NCBI GenBank assembly: GCA_964539395.1
Contig: CAZIIU010000012.1
Coordinates: forward strand, 15,062 to 79,061
Source of the DNA: M55B112 sp964539395
GTDB lineage: Bacteria; Bacteroidota; Bacteroidia; Bacteroidales; GCA-2748055
Direction: 5' to 3'
DNA length: 64,000 bases
Every line of letters starts with the position of its first letter. Within the stretch, counting starts at the first letter, position 1. Made by a program: the position numbers and the translations under genes. The notes beneath the pieces were generated by a model that was not told the origin of the DNA, searched no databases, and saw nothing but the letters and a program-made list of their open reading frames with translations. Of the stretch, positions 45,481-53,628 are shown piece after piece.

Positions 45481-46284
45481 ATGGAAATCAAACATACCAT
45501 TGAAATATTGACTAAAGATATACAAGATATAGAAAAACTTGTCCAAAACCTTAACAAATATCCTTCGCCACCCATAATTGAAATCGACCTGGCCAAGGCA
45601 AAACTCCGAAATGTATATGAATTGCTTTCGATGATCTCAGCAGATCTTAAAAAGGACTATGGAGATAGAAAGGCAGCTATCCAGGCAGAACATGATGACA
45701 TGCAGGACAGGAGGGAAAACCGTCCTGAGAAGCTTGTGAATCAGCAGTTTGCAAGTCCGGCTCTGGAACACCCTGAAAAGAGAGAGAATGAACCAGTAGC
45801 GGAACCTGGAAAGGAAGATGTTTTAACAGATAATAAGGATGCTGCCTCTGAACACAAAAGTGATAGCGGAAAACAAGAGAATGAAGAGATTGACAAAATT
45901 CCGCAGCAGGAACCAGTTCCTGAAAAATTCAGGGAAGAGGTAAAAAAAGCCTCTATTATCGCAGAAAAATTTGCGGCAAATAAAAGTCTCAATGAGAAGA
46001 TTGCGCCAGGTAAAACAACCGATCTGTCTTCAAAACTAACCGCTGAACCAATTGAATCAGTCAAAAGAAACATCGGCATAAATGACAGGTTTCTGATCAT
46101 CCGCGAACTGCTTAACGGCGATAATGAGGGATACAACGAACTTGTAAAACAGCTTGACGCATGCACGGGGTTTGACCAGGCATACGGACTGCTCGAAAAA
46201 AACTTTCCTGATAAAATGGACCATGAAGGAGTGGAACTGCTGATAAGATTATCGCGCAGAAGATTTCTCTCAAAAAATGTCTAA
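45481..46284 (+). CDS. Unknown coiled/disordered protein overlapping rsmI
   Basis: A 267-residue soluble protein I do not recognise by name. Residues 1-65 are helical and coiled-coil-like (EILTKDIQDIEKLVQNLNKY). About 70-180 are Glu/Lys/Pro-rich and probably disordered. Residues 195-267 form a compact conserved-looking helical domain (INDRFLIIRELLNGDNEGYNEL). This coil-linker-domain layout is common beside rsmI in Bacteroidota as a hypothetical protein. The stop overlaps the rsmI start by 8 nt, implying translational coupling. No signal peptide or membrane segment. Confidence 0.7.
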   Translation: MEIKHTIEILTKDIQDIEKLVQNLNKYPSPPIIEIDLAKAKLRNVYELLSMISADLKKDYGDRKAAIQAEHDDMQDRRENRPEKLVNQQFASPALEHPEKRENEPVAEPGKEDVLTDNKDAASEHKSDSGKQENEEIDKIPQQEPVPEKFREEVKKASIIAEKFAANKSLNEKIAPGKTTDLSSKLTAEPIESVKRNIGINDRFLIIRELLNGDNEGYNELVKQLDACTGFDQAYGLLEKNFPDKMDHEGVELLIRLSRRRFLSKNV

Positions 46285-46951
46285 ATTATACCTAATACCC
46301 ACCCCGATTGGTAACCTGGAAGATATCACCCTCAGAGCCATCAGGATCCTGGGAGAGATTGATCTGGTTTTAGCAGAGGACACCAGAAAAACCAGTTTCC
46401 TGCTGAAGCATTTAAAGATCAGTAAGCCGATCCGTTCTTACCACAGTTTTAATGAACATAAGACGCTTCAGGATATTGTGGAACAAATTGGCAAAAGCAT
46501 GTCAGCCGCACTTGTTACCGATGCAGGTACACCTGGAATATCCGATCCGGGCTTCCTTCTCGTGAGGGAATGCATCAGAAACGGGATCGAAGTGGAGTGT
46601 CTGCCCGGTGCAACGGCATTAATACCGGCACTTGTGAATTCCGGACTTCCTTCAGAAAAATTTGTTTTTGAAGGCTTTCTGCCTCACAAGAAGGGACGAC
46701 AAAAAAGACTGACTTTACTCCGCGATGAACCCAGAACAATGGTGTTCTATGAGTCACCATACCGGCTTAAAAAAACCCTGGAGGAGTTTGCTCTTCACTT
46801 TGGTGGTGAAAGAGAGGCATCCGTGTCACGGGAGCTCACCAAGATCCACGAAGAGACTATTCGCGGCTCAATCTCGGAACTGATCGGTTACTATACCACC
46901 CATCCCCTGAAAGGCGAATTCGTAATCGTTATCGCCGGTAAAAACGAATAG
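46277..46951 (+). CDS. rsmI: 16S rRNA 2'-O-ribose C1402 methyltransferase RsmI
   Basis: A 224-residue SAM-dependent enzyme that methylates the 2'-OH of C1402 in 16S rRNA, fine-tuning the ribosomal P site. The N-terminal motif LYLIPTPIGNLEDITLRA, then LAEDTRKTSFLLKHL, ALVTDAGTPGISDPG and FEGFLPHKKGRQKRL are all intact. Its start overlaps the previous gene by 8 nt. Confidence 0.96.
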   Translation: MSKLYLIPTPIGNLEDITLRAIRILGEIDLVLAEDTRKTSFLLKHLKISKPIRSYHSFNEHKTLQDIVEQIGKSMSAALVTDAGTPGISDPGFLLVRECIRNGIEVECLPGATALIPALVNSGLPSEKFVFEGFLPHKKGRQKRLTLLRDEPRTMVFYESPYRLKKTLEEFALHFGGEREASVSRELTKIHEETIRGSISELIGYYTTHPLKGEFVIVIAGKNE

Positions 46952-46986
46952 TTTTTCAATATTATAATACTTATATGTCTTTTATT

Positions 46987-47034
46987 GTTCGTTTTCGAAC
47001 GCTTACTATACGTTTTCGTTCATTTTTGTATAGT
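46987..47034. promoter_or_regulatory. Paired CGTTTTCG motifs with inverted repeats upstream of the WMT-repeat gene
   Basis: CGTTTTCG occurs at 46990-46997 and again at 47011-47018, 21 bp apart start to start (two helical turns). The first copy sits in the hairpin GTTCG-TTTT-CGAAC (46987-47000), and the second lies between ACTATAC (47005-47011) and GTATAGT (47028-47034). This looks like a two-site operator, though the first hairpin could also help end rsmI transcription. No TAnnTTTG box follows. Confidence 0.4.
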
Positions 47035-47137
47035 GATTAATGAACAAATTATTTCTTTATATGTTTATTTATTAGTTCTTTATAATTATTGGCACATTTT
47101 GTGTAAAACTATTAGCAAACAAAAAAAAAAGAATACA

Positions 47138-47767
47138 ATGAAAACAATGATCGACACAAAAATGAGAAGTAAGGTACTGGTAACAATAGTATTTCTTACC
47201 ATGGCAAGTACTGCCGGCTACGGACAGGGACTGCTTATTGAAAAAGCAGCCAAACTGTTTAATAATGCATTTAATCCAAAATCTGAATCAGCTTTGCAGT
47301 TTTCAAATGCCAATTACGTGCCTGTTGTAGGTGACAGCTACGATTTTAACATGGTTAATCTCTTTGACCCGGGAATGAAAGAGATTGAAGTAAGCGAGGG
47401 ATTTGAAGCAGATATACTTATAAGCTTCCATGCAAACAGTGTGGATGTAAGTTTCGAAGATAAACTTTATACCGAATCCTGGATGACTGAGCAGTTCATC
47501 AATGAACTGGATGAGAATGTTGTTGTTGAGCCCTGGATGACTGAAGAATTATATGAAGAACTGGAGACCGTTGAAGTTGAATCGTGGATGACTGAGCCCC
47601 TGGTGAATGAAAAAGGGCTGGAAACAGAAGGCTGGATGCTTAAAGAGTTTAAGTCGTCGGTAAAGGAAAATGGAATTACAGTTGAGGATTGGATGACCAA
47701 CCCGTTATATACTTCTGTAAAAGGATCCGGTGAAGTGGAAGGTTGGATGACAACCCTATTGAGGTAG
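47138..47767 (+). CDS. Secreted protein with six Trp-Met-Thr repeats
   Basis: A 209-residue protein with a signal peptide of about 1-30 ending near GYGQ (ATG at 47138 gives this signal). The middle, about 31-110, has no family I recognise. From residue 112 on, six motifs of pattern ExWMTxxL/F occur with Trp at 115, 133, 150, 166, 185 and 203, spaced 16-19 residues; the fourth has Leu for Thr. The regular spacing and acidic spacers suggest a stacked repeat fold or repeated binding peptide. I have an impression that similar Trp-Met repeats occur in other Bacteroidota secreted proteins, without a known function. It stands alone after rsmI. Confidence 0.75.
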   Translation: MKTMIDTKMRSKVLVTIVFLTMASTAGYGQGLLIEKAAKLFNNAFNPKSESALQFSNANYVPVVGDSYDFNMVNLFDPGMKEIEVSEGFEADILISFHANSVDVSFEDKLYTESWMTEQFINELDENVVVEPWMTEELYEELETVEVESWMTEPLVNEKGLETEGWMLKEFKSSVKENGITVEDWMTNPLYTSVKGSGEVEGWMTTLLR

Positions 47768-47819
47768 AAGTTAATAAGTCCGATCATATCATTGTTCCCT
47801 CATCCCGCCATATAATCTC

Positions 47820-47850
47820 ACGGCCGGTCTCAATATTGAGCCGGCCGTTT
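47820..47850. terminator. Terminator hairpin between the WMT-repeat gene and dnaB
   Basis: A near-perfect stem ACGGCCGG / CCGGCCGT extended by CTCAAT / ATTGAG across one unpaired T, with TTT after it on the plus strand. It lies between two convergent genes and may stop both. Confidence 0.75.
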
Positions 47851-47876
47851 ACATTTACCTTACATCAGCATTTACC

Positions 47877-49385
47877 TTAAAACGGAACATCACCATTGTT
47901 ATTAAGCAGATCGGAATTATCGGCAAGGTCGCTGTTTATCTTCGATTGAAACCTTGCGGTCGAATTTCCGTTTTCATCTTCAAATACGTCAACGGTCTCC
48001 TCAAGGTTAGAAAACTTTGCAAACTCCTTTTGAAATTTAAGTTGTATATCCCCGATCGGACCATTCCTGTGTTTCGCGAGAATAATTTCAGCAATACCAC
48101 GCAGGGAGTTTCCTTCCTCATCTACATCAAGTCCGTAGTATTCGGGCCTGTGGATAAAAAGCACAATATCTGCATCCTGTTCGATGGCACCGGATTCACG
48201 AAGGTCAGAAAGTTGAGGCCGCTTATTTCCAGATCTCATCTCAACGCTCCTGTTAAGCTGTGATAATGCAATAATTGGGACATTCAATTCTTTGGCTATA
48301 CCTTTTAGTGAACGACTTATGGTGCTGACCTCCTGTTCTCTGCTGCCACCGGTATGGCCCTGTCCGGCAGTCATTAACTGCAGGTAATCGATTACAATGG
48401 TTTGTACATCATATTTTTGTTTCAGCCTCCGGCATTTGGCCCTCAATTCAAAGATAGATATGGCCGGAGTATCATCAATGTAGATCGGGGCCTGTTCAAG
48501 GTCCTTGATTTTGTATTCCAATTGCTCCCACTGATAGTTTTCCAATCGGCCGTTCCTGATCTTGTCAGCTGGTAACTGGGTCTCTGCAACTATCAACCTG
48601 TTAACCAGCTGCAATGAGGACATCTCGAGTGAGAAAAAGGCTATAGGCCTCTCATGATCCACAGCTATATTTCTTGCCATGGTCAAGACAAAGGCAGTTT
48701 TCCCCATGGAGGGTCTTGCGGCAATAATAATCAGATCAGAGGGCTGCCAGCCAGATGTAAGTCTGTCAACCTGAGTATACCCCGATGGCACCCCGCTTAA
48801 ACTATCTTCCCGCTTGCCTGCCTCTTCAATCTGATGCAGTGCATCGGCAATCAACTTGTTTATTTTAACTGTCTCTTTTTTGATGTTTCCCTCTGCAATG
48901 TTCAGAAGTTCGCGCTCGGAGAAATCGAGAAGATCATCCACATCTATAGTTTCGTCGAACGACTTTGTCTGTATCTCAGAGGAAACTCTGATCAATTCCC
49001 TCTGGATATACTTTTGTGCAACAATACGTGCATGATACTCAAGGTGTGCAGCAGACCCCACCCTGCTTGTCAGCTGAGAAATATAGGTTGCACCTCCAAC
49101 CTCCTCCAGCTGTTCTCTTTTTCTGAGCTCCTCTGTAATGGTTAAAAGATCGATTGGCTTTTCCCTGCCGGACAGATCCATGGCAACCCTGTATATCTTT
49201 TGGTGCGACTCCTGGTAAAAACTTTCAGGTTTCAGAATATCAAGCACTGAAAGAATTGCATCTTTTTCCAGCATGATCGCTCCAAGCACTGCACTCTCCA
49301 AATCAAGCGCCTGAGGAGGAATCTTTCCATGATCCACTGCAATAACACTCATTTTCTTCCCCTGGTTATTCTGTTTATTTGCCAT
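47877..49385 (-). CDS. dnaB: Replicative DNA helicase DnaB
   Basis: A 502-residue hexameric 5'-3' helicase that unwinds the replication fork. The N-terminal primase-binding domain begins PPQALDLESAVLGAIMLEKD. The RecA-like core has Walker A ARPSMGKTAF, SLEMSSLQLVNRL and the DYLQLM Walker B region; the C-terminus ends in an Asn/Asp-rich tail. There is no intein. The ATG at 49385 (MANKQNNQGKK) is preferred; the open frame upstream overlaps the likely promoter. Confidence 0.97.
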   Translation of the reverse strand: MANKQNNQGKKMSVIAVDHGKIPPQALDLESAVLGAIMLEKDAILSVLDILKPESFYQESHQKIYRVAMDLSGREKPIDLLTITEELRKREQLEEVGGATYISQLTSRVGSAAHLEYHARIVAQKYIQRELIRVSSEIQTKSFDETIDVDDLLDFSERELLNIAEGNIKKETVKINKLIADALHQIEEAGKREDSLSGVPSGYTQVDRLTSGWQPSDLIIIAARPSMGKTAFVLTMARNIAVDHERPIAFFSLEMSSLQLVNRLIVAETQLPADKIRNGRLENYQWEQLEYKIKDLEQAPIYIDDTPAISIFELRAKCRRLKQKYDVQTIVIDYLQLMTAGQGHTGGSREQEVSTISRSLKGIAKELNVPIIALSQLNRSVEMRSGNKRPQLSDLRESGAIEQDADIVLFIHRPEYYGLDVDEEGNSLRGIAEIILAKHRNGPIGDIQLKFQKEFAKFSNLEETVDVFEDENGNSTARFQSKINSDLADNSDLLNNNGDVPF

Positions 49386-49405
49386 AAGTCCTGTTTTTAA
49401 AGATT

Positions 49406-49413
49406 CAAAGGTA
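49406..49413 (-). promoter_or_regulatory. -7 element upstream of dnaB
   Basis: TACCTTTG on the minus strand, 20 nt before the dnaB ATG at 49385; supports that start. The -33 box is not clear. Confidence 0.45.
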
Positions 49414-49589
49414 AAAAATGAAGGCACTTACCATGCAGAAATCCTGTACTGTTTTGTGAACACAATTACTGTAGTTATTATTAACAATTGTTAAAAAATA
49501 TTTGCAGCTCAGTTATCATCAGAGATTCATGGTATAAAACGCGGATTAGATGGATTTGATTCATTATTTTTACCGGAAACAGTTGAAGG

Positions 49590-50408
49590 GTGATTATTTA
49601 TTCTGACGCGAAGATCAATATCGGGCTGCAGATTCTCAGAAAACGCACTGATGGATTTCATGACATCTCCACGCTGATGGTTCCGGTTCCATTCAGGGAT
49701 ATAATTGAAATTAACATTGTTAATAATGATAACGGGGATTTCAAAATAAGCCAATCAGGATTTTCAATACCTGGAAGACCTGAAGAAAATCTCTGTTACA
49801 AAGGCTGGAAACTCTTCTGTAAAGCTGCAGGTAAAATAAGAGTAAGGATTCACCTCCATAAACGCATTCCGGTCGGATCCGGTCTCGGAGGAGGCTCCTC
49901 CAACGGCACAGCGGTTCTCAGGGGCCTTAATGCATTATCAGGAAACATATTAAAAAAGGATGAATTGTATGCACTTGCCAAACAGCTAGGAAGTGATTGC
50001 AGCATTTTTGTTGAAAATAAACCTGCACTGGCCGAAGGCAGGGGTGATATTCTTACCGACACATCTTTGAATATTAGCAATTTGTATATAGTCCTGCTTT
50101 TTCCCGGCAGATCAATTAACACAGCATGGGCATATAAAAATGTTGTTCCCGATAGTACCAGAGAAGATCTAAATAAACTATTGCCGAAACCGAAAGACAC
50201 ATGGAAAAGAAATATCACCAATGATTTCGAACAGATTGTATTCAAAGATTTTCCGAAGATTGAACGCCTGAAGGCGGAACTCTATATGTCTGGGGCATTC
50301 TTTGCCTCCTTATCGGGCAGCGGCTCTGCAGTTTATGGTCTTTATAAAGAGAAGGCGGATCTCGGAACAATGCTCAGAAATAACCTTCTATGGGAAGGAT
50401 GGATCTAA
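49590..50408 (+). CDS. ispE: 4-diphosphocytidyl-2-C-methyl-D-erythritol kinase IspE
   Basis: A 272-residue GHMP kinase of the MEP isoprenoid pathway. It appears to start with GTG (frame reads M-I-I-Y-S-D-A-K-I-N-I-G-L), because no ATG lies near the conserved AKINIGL start. The ATP-binding loop is PVGSGLGGGSSNGTAVL; the C-terminal GSGSAVYGL motif is present. It converges on the biotin carrier gene, with their ends overlapping by 4 nt. Confidence 0.94.
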   Translation: MIIYSDAKINIGLQILRKRTDGFHDISTLMVPVPFRDIIEINIVNNDNGDFKISQSGFSIPGRPEENLCYKGWKLFCKAAGKIRVRIHLHKRIPVGSGLGGGSSNGTAVLRGLNALSGNILKKDELYALAKQLGSDCSIFVENKPALAEGRGDILTDTSLNISNLYIVLLFPGRSINTAWAYKNVVPDSTREDLNKLLPKPKDTWKRNITNDFEQIVFKDFPKIERLKAELYMSGAFFASLSGSGSAVYGLYKEKADLGTMLRNNLLWEGWI

Positions 50409-50764
50409 TCCGGTTCCAGTTCAAAAATCACTTTCGACTTTGGAACACGCTCACCTTCTGACACATGTATTTTTTTTATAGTCGCTGTCCTTGTAGCGAA
50501 TACTGTATTTTTCATCTTCATTGCCTCCAGTACCATCAAAGGTTCTCCCTCTTCGATATGCTGTCCCTCCTGAACATATATTTTTGTGATCGTCCCGGGG
50601 ATGAAAGAGACAATCTTGCTTTCATCCTTTGGCACCCAAGGTTTGCGGTTGAGAAATTTCTTATTGAGCTCTGTTGTGTACTTCCTGAACTCCACAACAA
50701 ATTCCCTGCTTATCACCACAGGTTCTTCAGCTTTTTTCCGGCTACTTTTACCATTCTCTGCCAT
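50405..50764 (-). CDS. Biotin carboxyl carrier subunit of acyl-CoA carboxylase
   Basis: A 119-residue biotinyl protein. The biotinylation motif is EAMKM in a standard biotinyl-lipoyl domain (about 48-119: IVSFIPGTITKIYVQEGQHIEEGEPLMVLEA). The N-terminus is basic and polar. It is the carrier for the carboxyltransferase encoded 13 nt upstream. In Bacteroidota this pair, with a biotin carboxylase gene elsewhere, serves a propionyl-CoA/methylmalonyl-CoA route; here the biotin carboxylase is not in the window. Confidence 0.9.
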   Translation of the reverse strand: MAENGKSSRKKAEEPVVISREFVVEFRKYTTELNKKFLNRKPWVPKDESKIVSFIPGTITKIYVQEGQHIEEGEPLMVLEAMKMKNTVFATRTATIKKIHVSEGERVPKSKVIFELEPD

Positions 50765-50777
50765 CTGCTCTTCCTAA

Positions 50778-52322
50778 TTAAAATGGAGGTATTCCATGTT
50801 TCTTTTTCGGCATGCCGATCTCCTTATTCTCACTCACTTCAAGAGCATGTTTCAATACCCGGCGGGTCTCTGACGGCTCTATCACTGAATCAATGAATCC
50901 CTTTGCAGCGGCGACATAGGGATTCGCAAATTTCTCTATATATTCCTCCACTTTCTCTTTTCGAACCTTTTCAGGATCTTCAGCAGTTGATATCTCCTTC
51001 CTGAAAATAATATTGGCAGCTCCTTCTGGTCCCATCACAGCCACTTCAGCATCCGGCCATGCAAATACAAAATCGGCCCGTAAATGTCTTGAATTCATAG
51101 CAATATATCCTCCCCCATAAGCTTTCCTAAGGATCACGGTAACCTTTGGAACAGTAGCTTCACTGTAGGCATACAGTACCTTCGCACCGTGTCTGATTAC
51201 ACCGGCATGCTCCTGGTCTACACCAGGAAGATAACCGGGAAGGTCGACCAATGTGACAATGGGAATATTGAAAGCATCACAATACCGGATGAACCTTGCC
51301 GATTTGTCGGAAGAATCAACATCGAGAACTCCTGCAAGGACCTTGGGCTGATTGGCAACGAAACCAACCGTTTTCCCGTCGATCCGGCCAAAACCAATCA
51401 CAATATTGGCGGCCCAGTTTTCCTGAACCTCAAGAAACCCGGAATCATCACTCACTGCCCTGATTACATCCCTGACGTCATATGGCAGCCTTTTATCTGA
51501 GGGTACAATATCATTAATAATGTACTCCTGTCCTGGCTCCCTTACCTCTTTTTTCACTCTTTCAGAGGTGTTCGACCATGGAATATAGCTAAGGAGTGTC
51601 TTGATCTGGTCGAAGCACTCTGCTTCCGACTCGGCGAAGAAATGTGCATTCCCGGTCATTTCGCTATGAACCCGTGCCCCGCCAAGCTCCTCCATCGTGA
51701 TATCCTCGCCGAGTACTGTTTTTATTACCTCCGGACCTGTAATGAACATCTTGGAAATATTGTCAACAACAAATACAAAGTCTGTAAGCGCAGGTGAATA
51801 AACGGCTCCTCCGGCACAGGGTCCCAGTATTACAGATAATTGGGGAATCACACCGCTGGCCAGAGTATTTCTGAAAAAGATTTCACCATAGCCGGCCAGG
51901 GAATTTACCCCCTCCTGTATTCTCGCACCTCCCGAATCGTTGATCCCGATTAGGGGCATCCGCATCTTCAGAGAATGATCCATGATCTTTGTAATTTTTC
52001 TCGCGTGCATAGAACCCAGCGATCCTCCGGCAACTGTAAAGTCCTGTGCAAAAATGCACACTGGTCTGCCCCCCACCGTACCGGTACCTGTCACCACCCC
52101 GTCACCATGCAATATCTTCTGTTCCATGCCAAAATCCCTTGCATCATGTTCAACGAAAAGATCATATTCATTAAAGGACCCATCATCCACTATCTGAAGG
52201 ATTCTCTCGCGGGCAGTTAGCTTGCCCAATGCCACCTGCTTTTGAATGGCCTTTTCGCCACCGCCCAACTGTATTTGCTGGCGACGCATCTGCAGTTCAC
52301 TCATTTTTTTTGCCGAAGCCAT
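50778..52322 (-). CDS. Acyl-CoA carboxylase beta (carboxyltransferase) subunit
   Basis: A 514-residue carboxyltransferase of the propionyl-CoA carboxylase/methylmalonyl-CoA decarboxylase class. Family motifs are ERILQIVDDGSFNEYDLFVE, GGSLGSMHARKITKIMD, NDSGGARIQEGV, GPCAGGAVYSPALTDF and the C-terminal VDLPGYLPGVDQEHAGVIRHGAK and KAYGGGYIAM. It moves CO2 between biotin and the acyl-CoA. With the carrier subunit downstream and meaB at 24 kb, it supports a succinate/propionate pathway. Direction (carboxylation or decarboxylation) cannot be told. Confidence 0.93.
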   Translation of the reverse strand: MASAKKMSELQMRRQQIQLGGGEKAIQKQVALGKLTARERILQIVDDGSFNEYDLFVEHDARDFGMEQKILHGDGVVTGTGTVGGRPVCIFAQDFTVAGGSLGSMHARKITKIMDHSLKMRMPLIGINDSGGARIQEGVNSLAGYGEIFFRNTLASGVIPQLSVILGPCAGGAVYSPALTDFVFVVDNISKMFITGPEVIKTVLGEDITMEELGGARVHSEMTGNAHFFAESEAECFDQIKTLLSYIPWSNTSERVKKEVREPGQEYIINDIVPSDKRLPYDVRDVIRAVSDDSGFLEVQENWAANIVIGFGRIDGKTVGFVANQPKVLAGVLDVDSSDKSARFIRYCDAFNIPIVTLVDLPGYLPGVDQEHAGVIRHGAKVLYAYSEATVPKVTVILRKAYGGGYIAMNSRHLRADFVFAWPDAEVAVMGPEGAANIIFRKEISTAEDPEKVRKEKVEEYIEKFANPYVAAAKGFIDSVIEPSETRRVLKHALEVSENKEIGMPKKKHGIPPF

Positions 52323-52494
52323 ATCAATCTGTTTGGTTTATACTATATTTCTTTTCCGCCCAAAAATACAAAAAACAGGATTAACTGTGACGAAAATGAT
52401 TTACAACATTGCAGACAACTTCTACTCAAAACAGTGATTTTTAACCTTATATACTTGATGTGTACGCCAGTACGATGTTTTGAAAAAGAATAAT

Positions 52495-53628
52495 CTACTT
52501 TGGAGCCATTTTTAGCAACCATAGGGCAACAAAAACAAACAGAATATTCGGTAGCCATACTGCAAGTTCGACGGAGAGCAAACCGCCAATTGCAAACTGG
52601 GTTGAGAACTGCACAAAAAGAATATATGTAAAACTTATAATCACCCCTATGGCAATCTGCAGTCCGATACCACCCCTTATTTTGCGGGAAGAGACGGCTA
52701 CACCGATAAAAGTGAGAATGAAGGTTGAAAACGGAAATGATATCCTTTTATGCCGCTCTATCTGAAATGCCTTCACATTGGTCTCTCCCTGCATCTTTTG
52801 TTGTTTGATAAACTCGTCCAGTTCCTTGAGTTTCATTGTCTCAACAATATTAAGGCGGCGCTCAAAATCGGAGGGGTGCATATTAATCGCCGTATCTTTT
52901 TGCTTTCCTGAAGTGATTGTCTCCTTCATCCCATCAATATCACGCTGGTAATATCTGATGAGCGTCCATTTATCTGTAGCTGTATCCCAGCGCACCTGGT
53001 CGGAAATAAGTTTCGACACCAGCCTGCTACCATCAAACTTTTCAATGGCAAAATTATAACCTATCTGGGTAATTGTGCTGTAGTTCTCAAGATAGATATA
53101 AATACCTGGTTCAACCTGTCGGTGATAATTTTTCGTTTGAAACCTAACGGGCCGTTTATGTACGAACTCCTCCTCGAATTTCAGTTTAACAGCATTAGAT
53201 TTTGGTATAACCTGGTCGTTCAGAAAAAAAGAGAGTCCCGCAATTATTATGGATGAGATTATGTAGGGTCTGAGTAATCTGCGAAAGCTCATGCCACTGT
53301 TTAAAATTGCAATAATTTCAGTATTGTAAGCCATCCTCGAGGTGAAGTAAATTACTGTGATAAAGGTAAACAGTGAACTGAACAGGACGGCAAAGTATGG
53401 AATGAAATTGAGATAATACTCAAATATGATTTTTCTGGCAGTGGCACCGTTCTCAATAAAATCATCGATTTTCTCAGAGAGGTCAAATACCACTGCAATT
53501 GCCAGGATCAAGGATATAACAAGAAAAAAGGTCCCCAGGAATTTCCTGATGATATATGCATCAATGATCCTAAGACCGATCAGCTTTATAATCTTTTTCC
53601 CAATACTTTCACCATATTTTCTTTCCAT
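52495..53628 (-). CDS. LptF/LptG-family LPS export permease
   Basis: A 377-residue permease of the YjgP/YjgQ family with six membrane segments (about 24-46, 62-84, 110-130, and three at the C-terminus from about 290) flanking a periplasmic beta-jellyroll (about 140-270). It works with LptB to extract LPS from the inner membrane. In Bacteroidota a single gene product of this type is often annotated as either LptF or LptG, and I cannot separate them. The ATG at 53628 overlaps the 3' end of tgt by 43 nt; a later start would remove the basic N-terminus before the first helix. Confidence 0.9.
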   Translation of the reverse strand: MERKYGESIGKKIIKLIGLRIIDAYIIRKFLGTFFLVISLILAIAVVFDLSEKIDDFIENGATARKIIFEYYLNFIPYFAVLFSSLFTFITVIYFTSRMAYNTEIIAILNSGMSFRRLLRPYIISSIIIAGLSFFLNDQVIPKSNAVKLKFEEEFVHKRPVRFQTKNYHRQVEPGIYIYLENYSTITQIGYNFAIEKFDGSRLVSKLISDQVRWDTATDKWTLIRYYQRDIDGMKETITSGKQKDTAINMHPSDFERRLNIVETMKLKELDEFIKQQKMQGETNVKAFQIERHKRISFPFSTFILTFIGVAVSSRKIRGGIGLQIAIGVIISFTYILFVQFSTQFAIGGLLSVELAVWLPNILFVFVALWLLKMAPK

